A stretch of 61,588 nt of DNA from Clostridia bacterium (GTDB lineage Bacteria; Bacillota; Clostridia; RGIG7378): assembly GCA_017559445.1 (NCBI GenBank), contig JAFYSJ010000008.1, positions 1 to 61,588 of the forward strand, in the 5' to 3' direction. The stretch's first letter is position 1; every line of letters begins with the position of its first letter. A program made the position numbers and the translations under genes. Shown here in pieces: positions 17,387-26,391 of the stretch. The notes below the pieces were generated by a model that was not told where the DNA came from, searched no databases, and worked only from the letters and a program-made list of their open reading frames with translations.

Positions 17387-17686
17387 TTAATGGATTACCT
17401 GTTTGGCATGGGTGATTGTCTTTCCATCTACAGTTACGGCCTTAATGTTGGGGTTACCATCGAAAGTATAGGCATGATTTTTAGTTGTATTATTATAAGC
17501 TACCTCAGATGTTCTGCCCTGGTCATCGTAAATATAATTTACAGTGGTTTCGTTACCATAGGTCATGCTACTTATAACTCTTTCATAGAGATTGTTGTAA
17601 GTGTAGCTACCCAGAACGTTATCGCCTACAGTAATACCGGTTAAGGTATCAAACTTATCATAGATAAAGTCATATCCCCTATTCTA
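17387..17686 (-). pseudogene. Orphan RHS/YD-repeat fragment
   Basis: The minus strand has a 99-codon open stretch without a start codon, entered after an in-frame TAG and ending at TAA (17387-17389). It reads as YD repeats (YDKFDTLTGITVG, YTYNNLYERVISS, IYDDQGRTSEV). The intact RHS protein contains a clearly related stretch (KFDMLNSITVG, YTYNNLYERYLSA, YDEQGRTTSV) near residues 1420-1470, but the two are not identical. The fragment ends in its own short tail. It lies downstream of the immunity gene, where displaced rhs tips are typically stored. Confidence 0.8.
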
Positions 17687-17748
17687 CCCATATGATATTA
17701 GAAGGGGTGTTACACAATTTCGCCGCAGTCCAATTCTTGTTATTCTAA

Positions 17749-17789
17749 AAAAACGCAAAAAGAAAGCCGACTTCAAAACGAAGTCGGCT
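17749..17789 (-). terminator. Terminator of the RHS-immunity unit
   Basis: A perfect 10-bp stem AGCCGACTTC / GAAGTCGGCT (17765-17789), followed on the minus strand by TTCTTTTTGCGTTTTTTT. It lies about 48 bases past the immunity gene stop. Confidence 0.9.
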
Positions 17790-17836
17790 GGTGAAATTTT
17801 AGAAGAATTTACCATTTACAACCATTATTTTTTCAA

Positions 17837-18808
17837 TTATTTTGGGTGTGAAAATTTAGGCAAATCACTATCTTTAAGATTGTAGTGCCTTTTATTTGTT
17901 ATATAAGCACATTTAGCTTTTCGACAAGGAGTAATATCTCCGTCCAACACATTCATAGCAAGATTAACCATCCTAAGATTATCCATTCCATTCATAAACT
18001 GAATATTAGAAAGCTCATTGCTACCTTGTAAATGAATAATTTGTAAATTCTTCAAGCTAAACAAACATGAAAAATCTTGAATTTTACCACAGCATTCAAT
18101 AGATAACTCCTCTAACGATTCAGCAATCTTGCATAACGCGCTTATATCAGTAAGAACTCTACAATATCCTAGATGCAATTTTTTTAAACCTCTAAACTGT
18201 TCTATTCCATCCAATGTTTTTATTGGACTGAACATAATGGTTAAATCTTGAAGCCCCTTACTTTTACTTATATTCTTTAAGTCTTTATGCTTCTTATTCT
18301 CTCTAATCCACAAATTCTCAAGAGTATCTATCTGCTCAAAATTATTATGTCCTTTACCACATATAACTACCTCTTTTATTCCATTAATTTGAGAGTAATC
18401 AATACTAGCTTTTATTTTATACGGGGCCAATTCCTCTGCATCAGTCATACAACTTAGCATTTCAAATGTTCTACCATACAAAGGAGAATAATCAAATTTT
18501 TCTCCAAATTCAGCAGATGGACGAATTGATAATCTTGTTAATGAAGGGCATTCTTTTACAAACGAAATGTCATCCGCCACTATAGTAGCTTTCTTAATCT
18601 TATAATCGTTAATCAATTTAATATGCTCATCTAAAGACCTTGTAGAAATACGCTCTCCTTTTAAATAAGGATTCACACATTGCTCATTCCTTACTTCAAT
18701 AATATTGTATGGTCTTTCACCTATCTTAGGGAGAGCAAAGAAAATAAAACCATCCCTATTTATCCACAATTCGTCTGCTTCTATAGGTTTATCTATATCA
18801 TTTAGCAT
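17837..18808 (-). CDS. Leucine-rich-repeat protein, candidate immunity protein for the RHS toxin
   Basis: 323 residues, cytoplasmic, no signal peptide. Residues about 165-290 form internalin-like leucine-rich repeats of 22-24 residues (LENLWI, LQDLTI, LKKLHLGYCRVLTDIS, LEELSIECC, LQIIHLQGSNELSNI, LRMVNLAMN). The ATG overlaps the RHS stop by 11 bases, so it is translated together with the toxin, the usual arrangement for a cognate immunity gene. The N-terminal 110 residues are unrecognised. LRR immunity proteins to polymorphic toxins are known in other systems, but this assignment rests on position and lack of export signal. Base composition is AT-rich like the toxin tip. Confidence 0.6.
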   Translation of the reverse strand: MLNDIDKPIEADELWINRDGFIFFALPKIGERPYNIIEVRNEQCVNPYLKGERISTRSLDEHIKLINDYKIKKATIVADDISFVKECPSLTRLSIRPSAEFGEKFDYSPLYGRTFEMLSCMTDAEELAPYKIKASIDYSQINGIKEVVICGKGHNNFEQIDTLENLWIRENKKHKDLKNISKSKGLQDLTIMFSPIKTLDGIEQFRGLKKLHLGYCRVLTDISALCKIAESLEELSIECCGKIQDFSCLFSLKNLQIIHLQGSNELSNIQFMNGMDNLRMVNLAMNVLDGDITPCRKAKCAYITNKRHYNLKDSDLPKFSHPK

Positions 18809-21800
18809 GTAAATAACCCCTTCCTGGACTCCAATATTTATTATAAGTATTTATCCATTTACCATCAATATTATTGCTATTATAATGTTCTAATTGCAAG
18901 AAGTATTCATCGATATACGCTTGTCTATTATTTAGAGACTCAGACCATTCCAAGCTTTTTACGAAATCTCCTTGATTATTATTTGTATTATTTGGTTTGC
19001 ACTTTTCCAATGCGGAACGTATAGCCCTACTAAGAAACCCTTTTCCGTCATACTCCTTTCCTGAATTAAATTTAATCCTATATGATCCCGGTTTTTGGTT
19101 TTTGGGTTCTTTTGCTGCCTTTTTAGCATCTTCTATTACTTTTTCATGACTTCCACTAGATGAAAAAGTAGCTTTGCTATTTTGCGTGCCTGCCCCTCCA
19201 CCTGTCTTTGATGATCCTCCACCAGTATTACTTGGGCCTTCATCGTCAATTGGAGTATCAGCCTCTCCATCAGCAATTTCCTCGTCATAAGTGCCACTTA
19301 CATCTATACGATTAACAGGATTATTACGACAGTAGGCAAACATGTTTTCGCCTAAAATGCCCTGTCCTGTGGATACATAAATATCAGCATTAAGAAATCT
19401 ACCAAAATCAGGATTATAATATCTTGAATTTAAGAAATACAGCTGTGTCTCTGTGTCGTAAACATATCCTCTGTAGCGGATTGGGTTATACTGTCCAAGG
19501 GTATTTGCCTTAGATCCTGTAATTCCTCTTAAGTTGCCCCATGCATCATAAGTGTAATTTACAACTGCTGTACCTGTTCCATCTACTAGAGCCACAATGT
19601 CTCTTTGAGCATTATTTACAGCATAGTATGTATCTACCAAACTACTACTTACATAGTGTATAGCCACCAAACCTGTCTGTCCATACTCGAAGTACATCTC
19701 ACAGATTGTAGTTTCTATTGTTGTGGTAATATCAGCTATTCTTAAGTACTTTAGCGTTATTCCATCATAAATATAGTAATAACTTACCTGCCCATTAGAC
19801 CTAGAGGTTCTTTGGCTACTTGCATCATAAGTATAAGTCCATGTAGTTGTTCCATCGCTCTGCTCTGCAAGCTGTCTACCATGTTCCCACTCATAAGTCC
19901 ATAATCCATCACTTACTGGATTGCCTATCTCATCATAGGTAATAGCATTACCATTGTAACTTGTAAGCAAATCTCCCCAGCTGTTATTTGTATAACCATA
20001 TGTAACGGTCTCTAAAGCTGCACCTAAGTCACCTTGAGTGTAAACATATCTGCTCTTAGAGAGGATATTACCACCTAAATCATAGGTATAAATCCAGGTA
20101 TCTCCATTAGTTACATCATCTACTCGAATCAACTGATCAAGCGAATCATAACTATACCTAACTCCATTTGAATCATTAAAGACATTGTCTGGAGAAATTT
20201 CTGTTATATTACCATTCCTGTCAAACTTATAATAATAACCTGTGCATGTTTCTCCATAAGAATTAATCCACTGTGACAAAATTGCTGTAGTAGATACTCC
20301 ATAATCCATTGCATAATCGCCATTTGGATTTTTATATGTCTTTGTTCTTGTCAAAACAACATTGTTATTTTCTTTAGTAACAACATTTGTAAGCCTACCA
20401 AGACTATCAAAGCCGTAGCTTTGCTTAACAATATTATCATTAATTACGTTTGATCTATTAAATTCTGTTAACCAATTATCTTGATCATAAACATAATTTG
20501 TATGGAAGGACTGATTATTTACTACTTCCTTTAAACATTCAAGATTGTTAATTTGATTGTAAGTATATTCTGTACCATAAAGGATAGTTTCTGTTGTCTT
20601 ATCCTTTACCTCGTATTTCATAAGCCTACTTGTCAAGTCATAGCTATATTGAGTTATAGTATTTGCATCTAAATCCTCAATCTTAATTAGCCTACCAGCT
20701 TGATCATAAGTATACTTAAGACTTGGCTCTGAAGCAGAATCCTCTAGAGAAGTATAGGTTACACTTGTTGTTCTTCCCTGTTCATCGTAAGAGTATTTGA
20801 TACCGTCACCATTTCCGTATGTAATGGCGCTCAAATATCTCTCATAAAGATTGTTATAGGTATAATTTACTAGAACTTCTCCACCTACAGTAATACTATT
20901 AAGCATATCGAATTTGCCATATGTAAAAGCATATGCCGTAGTATCTTCTTCTGAATTGTTTTTGTGTGTTAGCACACTTAATAAATCTACTGTAAATGTG
21001 CTTCCTACAATAGCAGTGTCTTGTCCAACTTTTTTTGAAGTTGCAATTACCCTATACTGTTCATCGTAAATATATTCTGTTCTTGTCTCTTCTGTATCCT
21101 CTGGATTCTTTATCCACAGTAGCAAGGATTCTTCTGTGTCATAACCATATTCTGTCTTATTGCCAGTTGTATCTGTAATGGATGTTAAGAAGGCGCCATT
21201 AAGAGAACCACTATCTTTTGTATATGTGGCCACAACACCCATTTGCTTTTCATTTCCATCTACGCCAACATATACAGCTGTGTTATTGCCGTATACATCG
21301 TATTCAAATGAATACTTAATACCAGTAGGAATTTTAGCAGTCTTTACGTTGTGATGAATGTCATATTCGTAAGTGTATGTGGTGTTGTCAGGAAGCACCT
21401 GCTTTGTGAGGTCGTTGTTCTCATACTCATAAGTTGTTTTACCACCTTGAATATCAACAACAGACTTAACATTACCATTACTATCATAAGTAAAAGAGCT
21501 TCCAAAGGTTTCTTTATAGAGCTGAATACCATCAAAATATGCTGTGTTTACATTGTAGTCATAAAGAAGATAAATCTTTATGCTAGTATAGTTTCCCTTA
21601 GCAACTGCAGCACCAGCTGCATACTGCCATGTGTTAGTAGAATCCATATCTGGGTTAAAGGATATAGAAGCACTATTAACAACAGTTGTTCCATTTAAGA
21701 ACTCAACCTTAATTCCAAAGGTTCTGCTAGTTTCTTCTGTTAGTGGTGCAGAATCACCCTTAGCCCATCCTGAGAATACATAGCAGTCACCGGATTGACC

Positions 21801-24800
21801 TGAAATAGCTATTGTTTGAGAAGAATTAACTTCAGATGTTGGATTACCTGTCATTTTTATAACATAGTTATCCAGAGAATCTGTAGCTGGTGTTCCATTA
21901 GTTATAGCAGTGGTAATATTTGCACGTTGTACATTAGAAGTGGAACTCCTTGACCAGTTAGTTAAACTAGTTCCAGTTCCATAATAAGATATGTCATTAT
22001 TTACAACTAAATTAAGTCTGCTTGCAGAATTTCCTTCTTCTATCTGGAGAGAATCTACATAAATTGTTCCTACACCATCGAAGACAATATATGGCTCAAC
22101 TCTAGTAGTAGTTGTGCCTGTATATTTAAATGTAACTTCTACTCTCTGCCATTCATCCTCTGGAGTATCTATATATAAATACTCACTGTGATTTGCTGTT
22201 TGGAAGTTAAGTCCCAAAGCAAGATAGAATCTACTGTTTGTATTCTCTGTTACGTCCTTTGTATTAACATATGCAGAGAATGTATATGTTTCTCCTGGAG
22301 ATAGGATTAGATCATCCTCATAATTTCTTAGAACACAGGGAGTATCTGCTGGTGAAGATATGGTCATAGCCATTGAACTAGATCTCATATGGCTAATGCC
22401 ATTGGTATAGGTTACAGACCCAGTTGTATAGCCAGAGAGCTTCCACCAATAGTCATCCCAAGACGAACCAGGGCTATAATATCTAAGTCTATTGCCCACT
22501 GTATTCTGCAACTGAGAAGATACCATGAGCTGATTCTTTTTCTCATTAGAGCCTGTATTTGTTAAATTGTCATAGTAGTTATTAGCAAAGCTTGCAAATG
22601 CAGCATTACCCTGGTCATCCTGAATGCATATTGTATTACCCCAGTAATTAAACTGGTAGATATTTGTATGACCAGATCTATCTTGGATAGTGGTCTGATT
22701 ATGGGCATATGTAAATGTAATTCTTCCACCACTGGAAGTATTATTATTTAAATCTGCCTCTTCCTCTATTCTTTTTACCCTGTTAGTAAGTCCTACATTC
22801 CTTGTTGTGTAGTCAAAATTCAATAGATAATCTAACTCTTGACTTGCTCTAGTCATTAGGTGCTTGCTATAAACATCAGAACTTGAATAGGAATAACTAA
22901 ACCAAGTCTCCTTGTTACCATCGTTATACGTAATCTTAGTAAGATTTTGGTTGGAGTCGTAGGTATAGTTAACTCTCTTGTGTGTGGTCTCTGTTGCACC
23001 TCTATATCCAATATAACTTAATAGATTTGTGGAACTATTGTAGTAAAATCTGTATTCTCTAACACTACCATCATCAACATAATAAATTCTGTTGGTGTTG
23101 CCATTGTATCCAATATAAATATACTTCTTATGTTGCTGATTATTCTCAATTTTATAAAGTCTACCTAAACTATCAAAATAACTCTTGTTTTCTTGCTTAT
23201 CTGTAATAATAGCACTCTTTAGTGTTCCATCTGTATTCTTCGTTACAGTCATCTCAAGGCTAGTATTAGCCTCATCCACATATGTGTTTGTTGTTGTGTT
23301 AGCTTTCTTTTCAAAGTAATGGCGTGTACCATCCTCATCTTCCCAAACATAGATGTCATAGAGATAGTTACCATCTGTATACTGGTAAACAAGCTGGTTA
23401 TAGTTAGTTCTCCAACCATATCCCATGCCGAACTGGTTACTTGCTGCATCGTTTGAGTTATATACATGGTAAATGTTAACTGGCATTGTATTTGTTGCAT
23501 AGCCAAGGTCCTCATGTACCCAAACCAGGTTACCTGAGAAGTTATTAACATATCCAACACCTGCTCTATTAGCAGATACAGTTGTATAGTCCCAATATCC
23601 CTCTAAACCACTTGTGTTAATGTGATATACAAACAACATTGGGAGAGGATTAGATCCATCGTTGTCAGATGAATAGAACTTCTTAACATCTGAAGAAGAT
23701 TCGTTGTATGCTGTAAGAGCAATACCATTGTTAATTCCTGTCTGGTACCACTCTCTAGCAATATCTGTAACATCCCATCTGTATTCACCTTGTCCTGTTA
23801 CTACTTGGTAGTCCTCTATTGTGCTAGAGATACTTGGCTGGTTAGCCCATGTAAGAGTTGTTCCATTGGTATGGGAATTCCAGCTAGATGTAACCTTAGA
23901 TGCACTAACTACCATAGATGTGGTGGAAGTATTAGCAGGTGTAACAAGTCTTAAGGCTGCATATGTAACTACATCTCCAGATGTAAGTTCTGGCAATGCT
24001 AAGAACTTAACAAAGGATCTCATCCTTCCATACCAGGAGTCCTTACCAACTCTCATATACATTACGTTATATGCAAAAGTATCTAGGTCGCTATTCTTTT
24101 CTGCTACAGATATATCCTCGATAGACCTAATTGTAGATACTGCCTGTACAATTGGATCTAATGCTACTGGATATGTAGCATTGTCCATCCAGTTAGATGG
24201 AAGGTTATATGTAATTGTCCAATTGCTTGTTTCCTTAGAGGACAGAGCTAACTCTTTAGTAAGGATAACTTCAATATCTTTAGAAATATCTTCGTTAGCA
24301 TCCATAAGGTAAGGAGCCTGGAAAACATAGATTTCCGCTCCTGTTTTACTATCCAAAAGAGATATACTGCCATCCTCTAACAGAGTTGGAGATAGACTGC
24401 CTGCATTTAATGTAAAGGTATAGCTTCTAGCAGCTACATCCTTAGAATCTATAACGATTGTTTCTTTGAGTGTGTATGGGCTTAAGTCATACTTAAGGCT
24501 TACGCCAGAGAATACGTTAGTATATGTAAGACCGGAATATGTCTTGGTTGGTGTTGCAACTTCGTTAACTGTATCACCCTTGATAGGCTGGTTATTTCTT
24601 ACAACTGCAAGGCTAGTATTTACCTTGCTTGTAGATAATACCTTCTCTTCTCCTGCAACAATTGTTGTGGCTCTTGTTTCAAGAATATTCCTTGCAACTA
24701 AATTCTGCTGTGTTTGGAGTGCAAAGGAGATTGTGTAGCTATTATATGTTACGGATATTTCTTTACCATTTCCTGTGTTAGTAGGTAGCTCAACCTTAAA

Positions 24801-25175
24801 GGGAGAATTGCTTGTAGAGAGCACATTTTCTAGGGATCTTGTGGAAGCGTACAATGTATTATCTATTTCTTCCCAGATGTTATTAACTTCAAAGTGAACT
24901 GGTTCTGGGTATACTACAGTTACATGGTGACCATTTTCTAAGATATATTCCTTAGAAACCTCTGTTCTCTTGTCTATAAGCTCGCAAAGAATCCTCTCAT
25001 TGGACAACTCCTCAGGAGATATGTTTTGGGTTATGTCTTGTGTAATTTCCTGTAGATCTGAACTGCCAAGTTCAATAGAAGACAATGCATATACAGCATT
25101 AGGAATAGCTGTAAATACAACTGTAAGTACTAAAATCGATGCAATTATCTTGGCAAATGTGTTTGTTTTGGCCAT
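18798..25175 (-). CDS. Secreted RHS-repeat polymorphic toxin with GIY-YIG-like C-terminal tip
   Basis: 2125 residues. Signal peptide (MAKTNTFAKIIASILVL..., cleavage near AVYALSS, about 25-32). Residues about 360-560 form a WapA-type DNRLRE-like region (MRSFVKFLALPEL, WDVTDIAREWYQTG). Two jelly-roll, CBM-like stretches follow (about 960-1190), then dozens of YD repeats, then the RHS core motif YDTETQLYFLNSRYYNPDFG (about 1890-1910) and NPVNRIDVSGTY. The variable tip starts near residue 1961. Its last 95 residues have G-S-Y (2030-2032), Y-D-G (2042-2044), R2050/R2053, E2090 and N2109, the order and spacing of a GIY-YIG nuclease (Tox-URI-like). Start: AAGGAGG eight bases before ATG. Confidence 0.85.
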   Translation of the reverse strand: MAKTNTFAKIIASILVLTVVFTAIPNAVYALSSIELGSSDLQEITQDITQNISPEELSNERILCELIDKRTEVSKEYILENGHHVTVVYPEPVHFEVNNIWEEIDNTLYASTRSLENVLSTSNSPFKVELPTNTGNGKEISVTYNSYTISFALQTQQNLVARNILETRATTIVAGEEKVLSTSKVNTSLAVVRNNQPIKGDTVNEVATPTKTYSGLTYTNVFSGVSLKYDLSPYTLKETIVIDSKDVAARSYTFTLNAGSLSPTLLEDGSISLLDSKTGAEIYVFQAPYLMDANEDISKDIEVILTKELALSSKETSNWTITYNLPSNWMDNATYPVALDPIVQAVSTIRSIEDISVAEKNSDLDTFAYNVMYMRVGKDSWYGRMRSFVKFLALPELTSGDVVTYAALRLVTPANTSTTSMVVSASKVTSSWNSHTNGTTLTWANQPSISSTIEDYQVVTGQGEYRWDVTDIAREWYQTGINNGIALTAYNESSSDVKKFYSSDNDGSNPLPMLFVYHINTSGLEGYWDYTTVSANRAGVGYVNNFSGNLVWVHEDLGYATNTMPVNIYHVYNSNDAASNQFGMGYGWRTNYNQLVYQYTDGNYLYDIYVWEDEDGTRHYFEKKANTTTNTYVDEANTSLEMTVTKNTDGTLKSAIITDKQENKSYFDSLGRLYKIENNQQHKKYIYIGYNGNTNRIYYVDDGSVREYRFYYNSSTNLLSYIGYRGATETTHKRVNYTYDSNQNLTKITYNDGNKETWFSYSYSSSDVYSKHLMTRASQELDYLLNFDYTTRNVGLTNRVKRIEEEADLNNNTSSGGRITFTYAHNQTTIQDRSGHTNIYQFNYWGNTICIQDDQGNAAFASFANNYYDNLTNTGSNEKKNQLMVSSQLQNTVGNRLRYYSPGSSWDDYWWKLSGYTTGSVTYTNGISHMRSSSMAMTISSPADTPCVLRNYEDDLILSPGETYTFSAYVNTKDVTENTNSRFYLALGLNFQTANHSEYLYIDTPEDEWQRVEVTFKYTGTTTTRVEPYIVFDGVGTIYVDSLQIEEGNSASRLNLVVNNDISYYGTGTSLTNWSRSSTSNVQRANITTAITNGTPATDSLDNYVIKMTGNPTSEVNSSQTIAISGQSGDCYVFSGWAKGDSAPLTEETSRTFGIKVEFLNGTTVVNSASISFNPDMDSTNTWQYAAGAAVAKGNYTSIKIYLLYDYNVNTAYFDGIQLYKETFGSSFTYDSNGNVKSVVDIQGGKTTYEYENNDLTKQVLPDNTTYTYEYDIHHNVKTAKIPTGIKYSFEYDVYGNNTAVYVGVDGNEKQMGVVATYTKDSGSLNGAFLTSITDTTGNKTEYGYDTEESLLLWIKNPEDTEETRTEYIYDEQYRVIATSKKVGQDTAIVGSTFTVDLLSVLTHKNNSEEDTTAYAFTYGKFDMLNSITVGGEVLVNYTYNNLYERYLSAITYGNGDGIKYSYDEQGRTTSVTYTSLEDSASEPSLKYTYDQAGRLIKIEDLDANTITQYSYDLTSRLMKYEVKDKTTETILYGTEYTYNQINNLECLKEVVNNQSFHTNYVYDQDNWLTEFNRSNVINDNIVKQSYGFDSLGRLTNVVTKENNNVVLTRTKTYKNPNGDYAMDYGVSTTAILSQWINSYGETCTGYYYKFDRNGNITEISPDNVFNDSNGVRYSYDSLDQLIRVDDVTNGDTWIYTYDLGGNILSKSRYVYTQGDLGAALETVTYGYTNNSWGDLLTSYNGNAITYDEIGNPVSDGLWTYEWEHGRQLAEQSDGTTTWTYTYDASSQRTSRSNGQVSYYYIYDGITLKYLRIADITTTIETTICEMYFEYGQTGLVAIHYVSSSLVDTYYAVNNAQRDIVALVDGTGTAVVNYTYDAWGNLRGITGSKANTLGQYNPIRYRGYVYDTETQLYFLNSRYYNPDFGRFLNADIYVSTGQGILGENMFAYCRNNPVNRIDVSGTYDEEIADGEADTPIDDEGPSNTGGGSSKTGGGAGTQNSKATFSSSGSHEKVIEDAKKAAKEPKNQKPGSYRIKFNSGKEYDGKGFLSRAIRSALEKCKPNNTNNNQGDFVKSLEWSESLNNRQAYIDEYFLQLEHYNSNNIDGKWINTYNKYWSPGRGYLHAK

Positions 25176-25197
25176 ACTATTCCTCCTTAAGTCTCTA

Positions 25198-25271
25198 GAC
25201 TACAAGGAATAGCGGACATGAAATATGGACTAACAAAACAGTAACCATGTTTCCAAGCTAAGCTTGTAGTC
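25198..25271 (-). promoter_or_regulatory. Inverted repeat in the RHS 5' untranslated region
   Basis: GACTACAAG (25198-25206) and CTTGTAGTC (25263-25271) can close a 74-base stem-loop in the leader, with an inner CAAGC-TTA-GCTTG hairpin. It stops about 15 bases short of the AAGGAGG site. It matches no riboswitch class I recognise. Confidence 0.4.
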
Positions 25272-25322
25272 CCAAATATGATGAAATTTAAATAACATGT
25301 TGTTTATGCAACTTATGAATGT

Positions 25323-25351
25323 ATATTAGCGCTCAAAATAAACTTTGTCAA
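25323..25351 (-). promoter_or_regulatory. Promoter for the RHS toxin gene
   Basis: TTGACA (25346-25351) and TAATAT (25323-25328) on the minus strand, spacer 17. A second TTGACA lies ten bases further upstream. The predicted leader is about 140 bases. Confidence 0.75.
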
Positions 25352-25396
25352 AATTTGTCAAACAAATGAATCTTCAGATTAACTAATATCTTTATA

Positions 25397-25437
25397 ATTT
25401 TAAAAAGCTCCTGCTTGACCACTCAAACAGGAGCTTT
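25397..25437 (-). terminator. Terminator of the proBAC operon
   Basis: AAAGCTCCTG pairs with CAGGAGCTTT (25404-25413/25428-25437) and is followed on the minus strand by TTAAAATT. It lies about 185 bases after proC, on the far side of a repeat block. Confidence 0.75.
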
Positions 25438-25454
25438 ACTTTTATCTTCAAATT

Positions 25455-25615
25455 ATTCCGCTACTAGCGAATCCGATTACCAGAATCTTGCTGACGTGGA
25501 GCGCACGATGTGCGTGAGATATTCGCTGCTCGAATGTGAAATGATCTCTGGAACATAGGAGCATTCACTAAACACTAAACACCAAACACCAAACACTAGA
25601 TGCGCAGCAAAGTAA
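25455..25615 (+). repeat. Composite repeat block: hairpin units plus heptamer minisatellite
   Basis: It begins with CTACTAGCGAATCC, contains a triloop palindrome CGCAC-GAT-GTGCG (about 25501-25513), and then GGAACATAGGAGCATTCACTAAAC. This runs into five to six heptamers (CACTAAA/CACCAAA, about 25564-25600) and a closing CTAGATGC-GCA-GC. The same parts recur at 31.6, 44.1 and 46.8 kb. It fills the 3' side of proC. Confidence 0.75.
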
Positions 25616-25623
25616 TAATAAAT

Positions 25624-26391
25624 TTAGCTTTTGTTTGCCAACACTGCGCTGATTACTGCGCCACGCATGCCGCCCTTTTCTAAGGCGTATATTCCCTTAA
25701 TTGTTGCTCCACCTGGGCTTGCAACCTCATCCTTAAGAGTTCCAGGATGCTTTCCTGTCTGTATGGCTAATTCTGCTGCACCTAAGATAGTCTCAGCTGC
25801 ATAGGCCATGGCCTTGTCCCTTGGTAATCCGCTTGCTACAGCACCATCTGCCAAAGCCTCCATAAACATATATACATATGCTGGGCCACAACCTGTCAAA
25901 GCCATGCCTGCGTTCATCAAGTTTTCGGGAAGGGCGTCTACCTTACCTGCAAATGCTAGGCTATCTAATACTCCCTTAAGCTTATCCTCTGTGAGAGTTG
26001 CACCTGCACAATAGAGGATAATTCCCTTGCCCACTGCAACAGGTGTATTTGGCATGATCCTCAAAACAGCTGCCTTGCCAGCCTTTGCTGTAAGTTCATC
26101 CACTGTAATGCCAGCAGCCATGGAAACAACCACCTGATCCTCTGTCAGTACATTGGATATTTCATCCAATATAACAGAAATAAGCTTTGGTTTTACACCC
26201 AAGAAAATATAGTCACATGTCTTTGCAATTTCCATATTTGTGGAACTATTTGCTCCCAGCTCCAGGGCCAAAAGCTGTGCCTTGTTGGAACTGCCACCTG
26301 ACAAATAGATTTCCTCTGGATTAACAGCCTTTGCCACTGCTCTAGCAAGGGCGCTACCCATGTTTCCACAACCAATAAAACCGATTTTCAT
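25624..26391 (-). CDS. proC: Pyrroline-5-carboxylate reductase
   Basis: 255 residues. NAD(P)H-dependent reduction of pyrroline-5-carboxylate to proline. N-terminal Rossmann motif IGFIGCGNMGSALA (3-16); the family motif MPNTPVAVGKG (about 117-127) and the C-terminal GGATIKGIYALEKGGMRGAV, which holds the substrate site, are intact. The ATG overlaps the proA stop (TAATG). Final gene of proB-proA-proC. Confidence 0.95.
   Translation of the reverse strand: MKIGFIGCGNMGSALARAVAKAVNPEEIYLSGGSSNKAQLLALELGANSSTNMEIAKTCDYIFLGVKPKLISVILDEISNVLTEDQVVVSMAAGITVDELTAKAGKAAVLRIMPNTPVAVGKGIILYCAGATLTEDKLKGVLDSLAFAGKVDALPENLMNAGMALTGCGPAYVYMFMEALADGAVASGLPRDKAMAYAAETILGAAELAIQTGKHPGTLKDEVASPGGATIKGIYALEKGGMRGAVISAVLANKS

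Noticed and set aside
25198-25271. A known riboswitch in the RHS leader
   Set aside because: The inverted repeat is real, but conserved bases of the c-di-GMP, c-di-AMP or other common classes were not found.
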